From Nocardia acididurans (GTDB taxonomy: Bacteria > Actinomycetota > Actinomycetes > Mycobacteriales > Mycobacteriaceae), in the NCBI RefSeq assembly GCF_016741815.1, contig NZ_JAERRJ010000004.1, forward strand, positions 62,001-126,000: 64,000 nucleotides of DNA, in the 5' to 3' direction. The position numbers were made by a program, and so were the translations under genes. The notes below the pieces were generated by a model. That model did not search any database, was not told the DNA's origin, and saw nothing but the letters and a program-made list of their open reading frames with translations. Shown here piece after piece: positions 58,025-64,000 of this stretch (position 1 is the stretch's first letter; each line of letters opens with the position of its first letter).

Positions 58025-59750
58025 TGGGGACGGGGTCGAGGACTTCGCGGCGGGCTTCGGGGGCTTCCAGGCGCAGGGCGTCGGCGGAGGCGTCGTCGGG
58101 GCGGGTCTGGGATTCGATCTCGGCCTTGACGCGGGCGGTGTAGGTGGCGACTTCGCGGTCGATGTCGGTGGCGGTCCAGCCGAGGATGGGGGCCACGAGG
58201 CGGGCTACCTGATCGGCGCAGTCGACGCCGCGGTGGGCGTATTCGATGGAGATGCGGGTGCGCCTGGCGAGGATGTCGTCGAGGTGGAGGGCTCCCTCGG
58301 CGGCCGCGGCGTACAGGGCCTCCACCCGGAGGTAGCCGGGGGCGGCCGTAATCGGTTCCAGGAGTTCGGGATTGCCTTCGGCCATGCCGACGACCTCGTC
58401 GATGAGGGAGCCGTAGCGGTTGAGCAGGTGCTGGACGCGGTAGGGGTGGATGCCGTATTTCTCGGCGAGGTGGGCGGCCTGGTTCATGAGGGCGTAGTAG
58501 CCGTCGGCGCCGAGGAGGGGGACGCGTTCGGTGATGGTGGGCGGGACGCGGCGCGGAATGTCCTGGGCCGCCTCGTTGACGGCGTCGTAGGCCATGACGC
58601 GGTAGGTGGTGTACTTGCCGCCGGCGATGGCCACCAGGCCGGGGGCGATGCGGGCGACGGCGTGTTCGCGGGAGAGTTTGGAGGTTTGGTCGCTCTCACC
58701 GGCCAGCAGGGGGCGCAGACCCGCGTAGACGCCGGTGATGTCGTCGTGGGTCAGCGGGGTCACCAGGACCTTGTTGACGTGGTCGAGGAGGTAGTCGATA
58801 TCGGCCTTGGTGGCGGCGGGGTGGGCGAGGTCGAGATTCCAGTCGGTGTCGGTGGTGCCGATGATCCAGTGGTCGGTGCTCCACTGGATGAGGAACAGGA
58901 CGCTCTTCTCGGTGCGCAGGATGATGGAGGTGTCGCTGGCGATGCGGTCGCGGGGGACGAGGATGTGCACGCCCTTGGACGCTCGCACATGGAATCGGCC
59001 GCGCTGATTCGCGAGGGACTGGATCTCGTCGGTCCAGACGCCGGTGGCATTGATGACGACGCTGCCGCGCACCTCGGTGGTGCGGCCGTCCTCGCTGTCG
59101 CGCACCTTCAGCCCGACCACCCGGTCCGCCTCCCGCAGGAAGCCGACGACCTGGGTGGAGGTGCGGATGACCGCGCCGTAGTGGGCGGCCGTGCGGGCCA
59201 CGGTCATGGTGTGGCGGGCGTCGTCGACGACGGTGTCGTAGTAGGTGAGGCCGCCGGTGAGCACCCCGGACTTCAGTCCGGGAGCCAGCCGCAGGGCCGC
59301 CGATTTGGTCAGATGATGCTGTCCCGGAACGGATTTCGCGCCGCCCATATTGTCGTAGAGGAGCAGTCCGGCGGCCACGTACGGCCGCTCCCAGGCGTAG
59401 TGCGACAGCGGGTAGAGGAACCGCAGCGGCTTCACCAGGTGCGGGGCGAGCGCGGACAGTGCCAGCTCACGTTCCTTGAGCGCCTCGCGCACCAGCCCGA
59501 ATTCCATCATCTCCAGGTAGCGCAGACCGCCGTGGAACATCTTGGAGGAGCGGCTGGAGGTGCCCGAGGCCAGGTCACGGGCCTCTACCAGGGCGACTTC
59601 CAGACCGCGGGTGGCCGCGTCCAGGGCGATGCCCGCGCCGACCACGCCGCCGCCGATGACGACCACGTCGAAGGTGTCCGTTCCGAGCCGTTCCCAGGCG
59701 GCTTCGCGCTGCTGCGGGCCGAGGAATTGCGATTGCGGTTTGGCGGTCAT
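58011..59750 (-). CDS. glpD2: glycerol-3-phosphate dehydrogenase (FAD)
   Basis: A 579-aa membrane-associated flavoprotein that oxidises glycerol 3-phosphate to dihydroxyacetone phosphate and feeds the quinone pool. The FAD-binding motif is VVVIGGGVVGAGIALDAATR (about residues 29-48); other landmarks are SSRSSKMFHGGLRYLE and GLRPLLAGES, with a C-terminal DAO_C domain. AAGGAG lies 7 nt before the ATG. It is divergent from glpK, 128 bp apart, giving a compact glycerol-use module. Confidence 0.94.
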   Translation of the reverse strand: MTAKPQSQFLGPQQREAAWERLGTDTFDVVVIGGGVVGAGIALDAATRGLEVALVEARDLASGTSSRSSKMFHGGLRYLEMMEFGLVREALKERELALSALAPHLVKPLRFLYPLSHYAWERPYVAAGLLLYDNMGGAKSVPGQHHLTKSAALRLAPGLKSGVLTGGLTYYDTVVDDARHTMTVARTAAHYGAVIRTSTQVVGFLREADRVVGLKVRDSEDGRTTEVRGSVVINATGVWTDEIQSLANQRGRFHVRASKGVHILVPRDRIASDTSIILRTEKSVLFLIQWSTDHWIIGTTDTDWNLDLAHPAATKADIDYLLDHVNKVLVTPLTHDDITGVYAGLRPLLAGESDQTSKLSREHAVARIAPGLVAIAGGKYTTYRVMAYDAVNEAAQDIPRRVPPTITERVPLLGADGYYALMNQAAHLAEKYGIHPYRVQHLLNRYGSLIDEVVGMAEGNPELLEPITAAPGYLRVEALYAAAAEGALHLDDILARRTRISIEYAHRGVDCADQVARLVAPILGWTATDIDREVATYTARVKAEIESQTRPDDASADALRLEAPEARREVLDPVPITRD

Positions 59751-59866
59751 GCTCGACTCCTTCAAGTCGCTCCGGCTACCCACTGGCAACCGTAGACCAC
59801 CGCTCCGGCATCCGGTGCGACCGCCCACCTCCAGTGTCGTAGCGCCGCACCCGCTCCCGCTTCGAG

Positions 59867-59872
59867 TAGCCT
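59867..59872 (+). promoter_or_regulatory. -10 hexamer for glpK (leaderless)
   Basis: TAGCCT, 6 nt before the ATG at 59879, so the first base of the message would be the A of AUG. Confidence 0.5.
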
Positions 59873-59878
59873 GCACGA

Positions 59879-61375
59879 ATGCGTCGCTATGTTGCCGCCA
59901 TCGATCAGGGTACGACCTCGAGCCGGTGCATCGTCTTCGATCATCAGGGACGGATCGCCGGAGTGGCCCAGCGGGAGCACGAGCAGATCTTCCCGCAGCC
60001 CGGCTGGGTCGAGCACGATGCCGAAACCATCTGGCGCAACACCGAATCGGTGATCGCGGAGGCATTGACGAAGGTGGGCATCACCGCCGCCGACATCGCC
60101 GCGGCGGGCGTCACCAATCAGCGCGAGACCACGGTGGTGTGGGAACGCGCCACGGGCAGGCCGATTCACCACGCCATCGTCTGGCAGGACACCCGAACCG
60201 CCGCTCTCACCGAGGAACTCGCGGGCGATCAGGGCGCGAACCGCTACGCCGACCGCACCGGCCTGCCGCTGTCCACCTACTTCGCGGGGCCGAAACTGCG
60301 CTGGATCCTGGACCGGGTCCCGGGCGCGCGGGAGCGCGCCGAGGCAGGCGAACTGTGTTTCGGCACCATCGACTCGTGGATCCTGTGGAACCTGACCGGA
60401 CAGCATCTCACCGACGTCACCAATGCCTCGCGCACCATGCTCATGGATCTTCGTACGCTGCAATGGGATCCGAGCATCTGCGCGGAATTCGGGGTGCCGG
60501 TCGCCATGCTGCCGGAGATCCGGAGTTCCTCGGAGGTGTACGGGGACATCACCACGACCGCGCTGGCGGGCGTCCCGGTGGCGGGCATTCTCGGCGACCA
60601 GCAGGCGGCAACCTTCGGGCAAGCGTGCCTGGAGCCGGGTGACACCAAGAACACCTACGGCACCGGCAACTTCATGCTCATGAACACCGGCACCACCCCG
60701 GTGTTCAGCGAGCACGGCCTGCTGACCACGGTCTGCTACCGGCTGGGCGAGCAGCCCGCCGTGTACGCGCTGGAGGGTTCCATCGCGGTCACCGGCTCGC
60801 TGGTGCAGTGGCTGCGCGACAACCTGGGCATGATCTCCTCCGCCGACGAGATCGAGGCGCTGGCCCGCACGGTGGACGACAATGGCGGCGCGTACGTGGT
60901 GCCCGCCTTCTCCGGCCTGTTCGCGCCGCGCTGGCGGCCGGACGCGCGCGGCGTGTTCGCGGGCCTGACCCGCTTCGTCACCAAGGGCCACATCGCGCGA
61001 GCGGTGTTGGAGGCCACCGCATTCCAGACACGTGAGGTCATCGACGCCATGCGCGCCGACGCCGAGGCGCAGCGGCTCGACGTCGAGAAGGTGACGCTCA
61101 AGGTGGACGGCGGCATGGTGGTGAACGAACTGCTCATGCAGTTCCAGTCCGACATTCTCGACACCACGGTGGTGCGGCCGGTGGTCACCGAGACCACGGC
61201 CCTGGGTGCGGCCTACGCCGCCGGACTGGCCGTCGGCTACTGGAAGAGCCCGGAGGACATCCGCGCCAACTGGGCCGAGGACAAGCGCTGGAACCCCACC
61301 ATGGCCGATGCCGAACGCGAGCGCCTCATGCACGAGTGGAACAAGGCGGTCGAGCGCACCTACGACTGGGTCTGA
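59879..61375 (+). CDS. glpK: glycerol kinase
   Basis: A 498-aa FGGY-family kinase that makes glycerol 3-phosphate. It starts with [19 protein letters not shown] (nucleotide-binding phosphate-1), continues with [12 protein letters not shown] and [13 protein letters not shown], and the C-terminal domain has [18 protein letters not shown]. The length is normal for the family. It is divergent from glpD2; control by a shared regulator is likely but no operator was identified. Confidence 0.96.
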   Translation: MRRYVAAIDQGTTSSRCIVFDHQGRIAGVAQREHEQIFPQPGWVEHDAETIWRNTESVIAEALTKVGITAADIAAAGVTNQRETTVVWERATGRPIHHAIVWQDTRTAALTEELAGDQGANRYADRTGLPLSTYFAGPKLRWILDRVPGARERAEAGELCFGTIDSWILWNLTGQHLTDVTNASRTMLMDLRTLQWDPSICAEFGVPVAMLPEIRSSSEVYGDITTTALAGVPVAGILGDQQAATFGQACLEPGDTKNTYGTGNFMLMNTGTTPVFSEHGLLTTVCYRLGEQPAVYALEGSIAVTGSLVQWLRDNLGMISSADEIEALARTVDDNGGAYVVPAFSGLFAPRWRPDARGVFAGLTRFVTKGHIARAVLEATAFQTREVIDAMRADAEAQRLDVEKVTLKVDGGMVVNELLMQFQSDILDTTVVRPVVTETTALGAAYAAGLAVGYWKSPEDIRANWAEDKRWNPTMADAERERLMHEWNKAVERTYDWV

Positions 61376-61434
61376 CCCGTCCCCGCGGCCGCGGTCCGGG
61401 ACCGCCCCGTCCGATCGGCGCCGCACCGCGTAAG

Positions 61435-61474
61435 CCCCGGTGCCGCGCGCCCCTCACAGCGCGCGGCACCGGGG
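61435..61474. terminator. bidirectional terminator between glpK and ectC
   Basis: Perfect 16-bp stem CCCCGGTGCCGCGCGC with an 8-nt loop, between two convergent genes. Confidence 0.85.
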
Positions 61475-61481
61475 GTATCGC

Positions 61482-61871
61482 TCACACTGCCGCTACCAGC
61501 GGGTAGACGCCGTTCTCGTCGTGCACCTCACGACCCGTCACGGGCGGATTGAACACGCACATCATGCGCATGCGGGTGCGGGCGTCGAGGCGGTGCCGTT
61601 CATGCCCGTCGAGCAGGTACATCGAGCCGGGGGCCAGCTGGTAGGCGGTCTGGTTGTCCAGATCGATGAGGGTGCCTTCGCCTTCGACCAGCCACACGGC
61701 CTCGATGTGGTTCTGATAGTGGAACTCGTGGGTGGTCCCGGCCTCGATGGTGGTCTCGTGGAACGAGAACCCCACCCCGTCGCCGCCCAGCACGATGCGC
61801 TTGCTGCGCCAGCCCGGACCCGCGACATCCCGTTCGGTGCCGGTGATTTCGTCGGTGGTGCGCACGATCAT
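61482..61871 (-). CDS. ectC: L-ectoine synthase
   Basis: A 129-aa cupin that cyclises N-gamma-acetyl-diaminobutyrate to ectoine. It begins MIVRTTDEITGTERDV and shows the cupin metal-binding region FHETTIEAGTTHEFHYQNH (approximately residues 35-53) and GSMYLLDGHERH (about 85-96), ending VFNPPVTGREVHDENGVYPL. The start is 1 nt after the ectB stop. No ectD hydroxylase gene follows, so only ectoine is made from this locus unless ectD lies elsewhere. Confidence 0.95.
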   Translation of the reverse strand: MIVRTTDEITGTERDVAGPGWRSKRIVLGGDGVGFSFHETTIEAGTTHEFHYQNHIEAVWLVEGEGTLIDLDNQTAYQLAPGSMYLLDGHERHRLDARTRMRMMCVFNPPVTGREVHDENGVYPLVAAV

Positions 61872-61872
61872 G

Positions 61873-63144
61873 TCAGTTGCCCTTTCCGGTGCACACGACA
61901 TCGACCGAGGTGGCCAGGATTTCGAGGCCGTGGTCGAGTTCGTCGGCGGTAATGGTCAGCGGGGGAAGCAGTTTCACGACTTCGTCCTCAGGACCGGAGG
62001 TCTCCACCAGCAGCCCCTGATCGAAGGCGACACTGCAGACCTTTCCGGCCTGCGAGGCGTCGTCGAAGACGAGGCCGTGCACGAGACCGCGTCCCCTGGT
62101 GGTCATACCCTCGTGGGCGGCCGCCATGCCGGTCAGCGCGCGCTGGATGCGCTCGCCCTTGACGAAGGTCGCGGTCTGCAGACCGCCGTCGGACCAGTAG
62201 TGCTGCAGCGCCGCCTGCGCGGTGACGAAGGCCGGGTTGTTGCCGCGGAAGGTGCCGTTGTGCTCACCGGGCGACCACTGGTCGAGTTCCGGCTTCATGA
62301 GCACCAGCGCCATCGGAAGACCATATCCGCCAATGGATTTCGACAGCGTGACGATATCCGGGTGGATGCCGGCGGCTTCGAAGGAGAAGAACGGCCCGGT
62401 GCGTCCGCAGCCCATCTGCACATCGTCGACGATGAGCAGGATGCCGCGCGCCGCGGTCAGTTCGGCCAGGCGGCGCAGCCACTCGGCGCTGGCCACGTTC
62501 ACGCCGCCCTCACCCTGCACGGTCTCCACGATGACCGCGGCGGGCAGGTCCATCCCGGAGGAGGTGTCGTCGAGGGCGCGTTCCATCCAGTCCAGGCCGT
62601 CGCTGTCGGTCAGGTAGCCGTCGTAGGGCACCGGCATCGAATGTGTCAGCGGCACACCGGCTCCCGCGCGCTTACCGGCATTGCCGGTGACGGCCAGCGC
62701 GCCCAGCGTCATGCCGTGGAAGGCGTTGGTGAAGTTCAGGATCGTGGTGCGACCGGTCACCTTGCGGGCCAGTTTCAGCGCCGCCTCGACCGCATTCGCG
62801 CCGGTCGGCCCGGGGAACTGCACCTTGTAGTCCAGACCGCGCGGGGTGAGCAGGGTGCGCTGGATGGTTTCCAGCAGCTTGCGCTTGGCGACGGTGGACA
62901 TGTCGAGTCCGTGCGTGATGCCGTCGCCCGCAATGTATTCCAGCAGCGCCTGCTTGAGCACCGGATTGTTGTGCCCGTAGTTGAGCGCGCCCGCTCCGGC
63001 GAAGAAGTCGAGGTAGTCGCGTCCGGCCTCATCGTGCAGCCACGCGCCGCTGGCCGAATCGAACACGGTCGGCCAGGACCGGCAGTACCCGCGCACATTC
63101 GACTCGACGTGTTCGAAGATCGTCATATCGGTGCTGGTCATCAT
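61873..63144 (-). CDS. ectB: diaminobutyrate--2-oxoglutarate transaminase
   Basis: A 423-aa PLP-dependent enzyme that converts aspartate semialdehyde to 2,4-diaminobutyrate, first step of ectoine synthesis. Family features: FFAGAGALNYGHNNP, FPGPTGANAVEAALKLAR, VDDVQMGCGRTG and PLP lysine in VTLSKSIGGYG. The start ATG overlaps the ectA stop (ATGA), and GGAGGA precedes it closely; the next codon is also ATG and could be used instead. Confidence 0.95.
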   Translation of the reverse strand: MMTSTDMTIFEHVESNVRGYCRSWPTVFDSASGAWLHDEAGRDYLDFFAGAGALNYGHNNPVLKQALLEYIAGDGITHGLDMSTVAKRKLLETIQRTLLTPRGLDYKVQFPGPTGANAVEAALKLARKVTGRTTILNFTNAFHGMTLGALAVTGNAGKRAGAGVPLTHSMPVPYDGYLTDSDGLDWMERALDDTSSGMDLPAAVIVETVQGEGGVNVASAEWLRRLAELTAARGILLIVDDVQMGCGRTGPFFSFEAAGIHPDIVTLSKSIGGYGLPMALVLMKPELDQWSPGEHNGTFRGNNPAFVTAQAALQHYWSDGGLQTATFVKGERIQRALTGMAAAHEGMTTRGRGLVHGLVFDDASQAGKVCSVAFDQGLLVETSGPEDEVVKLLPPLTITADELDHGLEILATSVDVVCTGKGN

Positions 63145-63710
63145 TCCTCCGTCGGTTTCGGGGTGATGCGGTAGAGACGTTCGGGCTCGTGTGAGTCGGG
63201 GAAGTCGGGGCGGTCGAACAGCGGCCAGTCGGTGAGCAGGCAGTCGCGCCGCCGGGCCAGGGCGGAGAACATGGCGATGGAGGCTTTGTTGTCCGGCGAG
63301 ATGGTGGTCTCGAGTTTCGAGACCCCCTGCCGGGCCAGGCCGTCCCACAGCCGGTCGAGCATGGTGACACCGAGGCCGAGGCCGCGGTACGGGTGGTCGA
63401 CGGCGACCTGCCAGACGAACAGCGTGTCGGGCGCCTCCGGTCGCCGGTAGCCGATGACGAATCCGGCTACGGTGCGGCCGATTTCGGCCACCACCGAGGT
63501 GGCGGTGAAGTCACGGCACCACATCAGGTACGCGTAACTCGAATTGGTGTCCAGCACACCGGAATCGGCGGCGATGTGCCAGATGTCCGCGCCATCGGCG
63601 ACACGTGGACTCCGGATGACGGTCAGGGAGTCGACCGTCGCGGTCGCCTGCGGCGGGCCGGGGAGAATCGGTTCGGTTGCTACGGGCAATTGGCTGAATT
63701 GTGTCTTCAT
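63141..63710 (-). CDS. ectA: L-2,4-diaminobutyrate N-acetyltransferase
   Basis: A 189-aa GNAT enzyme, second step of ectoine synthesis. It shows SYAYLMWCRDFTATSVVAE typical of EctA, the acetyl-CoA loop HPYRGLGLGVTML (about residues 106-118) and the TTISPDNKASIAMF segment. It is the first gene of ectA-ectB-ectC, all overlapping or 1 nt apart, so the set is one operon. Induction by osmotic stress is known for the family; no recognised operator was seen. Confidence 0.95.
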   Translation of the reverse strand: MKTQFSQLPVATEPILPGPPQATATVDSLTVIRSPRVADGADIWHIAADSGVLDTNSSYAYLMWCRDFTATSVVAEIGRTVAGFVIGYRRPEAPDTLFVWQVAVDHPYRGLGLGVTMLDRLWDGLARQGVSKLETTISPDNKASIAMFSALARRRDCLLTDWPLFDRPDFPDSHEPERLYRITPKPTEE

Positions 63711-63822
63711 GACGAATTTCAGCCTTACCGAGTGATCTTGAGGTCATCCGGTCGAGATCATTACCGTTTGATGACGGGCACGTCGGCGATTGTCATGAAA
63801 CCGGCATGCATGAAATATGGAA
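63711..63822 (-). promoter_or_regulatory. ectABC upstream region
   Basis: This AT-richer stretch lies between ectA and the hairpin at 63823. It contains TGATCT and AGATCA as a 6-bp inverted repeat with 16-bp spacer (63733-63760) and a TAATGA hexamer on the minus strand as a weak -10 candidate. The promoter of the ect operon should be here, but I cannot place it exactly. Confidence 0.35.
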
Positions 63823-63851
63823 GGACCGCACCACCTGCGGTGATGCGGTCC
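63823..63851 (-). terminator. hairpin upstream of ectA, probable terminator of the preceding gene
   Basis: On minus-strand RNA a 13-bp stem with one G-U pair and a 3-nt loop, followed by TTCCATATTT. It would end transcription from the kinase gene at the right edge; a role as an ect leader element is the alternative. Confidence 0.6.
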
Positions 63852-63947
63852 AAACAGAAATTCGCCGTGATTGCGGACACGTGATCTTCATGACGGCCGG
63901 AGTATCCTCGCGCGTCCGCGCGAACCACTCGGCAGGCGGGGACGGCC

Positions 63948-64000
63948 TTATTCTCCGGGCTGTTCGCAGACCGGTAGCCGGACAATGAATCGCGCTCCGC
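63948..64000 (-). CDS. 3' end of a probable sensor histidine kinase (partial)
   Basis: The last 17 codons before a TAA on the minus strand read GARFIVRLPVCEQPGE. GARFIVRLPV is the usual end of the ATPase domain of EnvZ/PhoR-type histidine kinases. The rest lies outside the window. If correct, a two-component system lies just upstream of ectABC and could sense osmotic or envelope state; that link is inferred from position. Confidence 0.4.
   Translation of the reverse strand, partial: GARFIVRLPVCEQPGE

Noticed and set aside
63806..63988. A 60-residue plus-strand frame at the right edge
   Set aside because: It has no binding site or motif and contains the hairpin region; the opposite strand gives a kinase-like C-terminus.
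1..64000. tRNA, rRNA, transposase, integrase or phage genes
   Set aside because: Looked for on both strands; no cloverleaf-like sequence, transposase motif or terminal repeats were noticed. Small non-coding RNAs without strong structure could be missed by eye.

Overview
The window is high-GC actinobacterial DNA, most likely from Nocardia or a close mycolic-acid-producing relative. The evidence is uniform GC-rich coding, many GTG starts, an acyl-CoA carboxylase set with an epsilon subunit, an F420-type (Ddn-like) protein, a mycothiol-type DinB protein, an LprG/LppX-type lipoprotein and a DesA-type acyl-ACP desaturase. From memory (no search was run) the gene order from fadE25 to glpD2 follows Mycobacterium tuberculosis Rv3274c-Rv3302c: fadE25, purE, purK, GtrA, PH-domain protein, birA, accD5, accE5, maf, sseA, accA3, lat, lrpA, pcd, lhr, nei, glpD2. 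Other genes are interspersed. No rRNA, tRNA, CRISPR, insertion sequence or phage gene was seen.

Layout. 0-3.6 kb: branched-chain 2-oxoacid dehydrogenase operon (E1a, E1b, E2). 3.6-11.4 kb: thioesterase, AraC, NmrA-like and two MFS pumps, one beside a MarR regulator; then a HIT / maleylpyruvate-isomerase-like / peptidase E cluster. 11.7-14.5 kb: proton-translocating transhydrogenase pntAA-AB-B. 14.6-22 kb: Ddn-like protein, TetR-SDR pair with twin operators, patatin, TetR, GroES-like protein, FAD oxidase and fadE25. 22-25.3 kb: TetR, purE-purK, GtrA. 25.4-31.1 kb: a minus-strand signalling block with two OmpR-type two-component systems, a small secreted protein and a small membrane protein wedged between the prrA-like and prrB-like genes. 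31.2-37.8 kb: acyl-ACP desaturase and two paralogous Ser/Thr kinases flanking birA. 37.9-44.5 kb: carboxylase cluster accD5-accE5-maf-sseA-accA3 with an inserted COG2345-type regulator. 44.8-48.2 kb: lysine catabolism (lat, lrpA, pcd). 48.2-52.1 kb: lipoprotein, TetR / patatin-SDR divergon, phosphatase-like protein. 52.3-61.4 kb: DNA repair (lhr, nei) and glycerol use (glpD2, glpK). 61.5-64 kb: ectABC for ectoine, then the 3' end of a probable histidine kinase.

The genes join acyl-CoA and lipid metabolism (bkd, fadE, acc, desA), redox balance (pnt), osmoprotection (ect) and envelope signalling. Two features cut across the window. First, many starts lie 6-7 nt after a TAnnnT -10 hexamer, which points to leaderless transcripts and was used to choose several starts. 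Second, most local regulators have a nearby inverted repeat that looks like an autoregulatory operator.

The observations most worth following are: a 76-residue membrane protein translationally coupled between PrrA-like and PrrB-like genes; a rhodanese (SseA) whose catalytic Cys is Ala and which lacks its usual SufE-like neighbour; an 11-bp perfect inverted repeat that buries the start codon of a Ser/Thr kinase; and matched operator pairs at two TetR loci.
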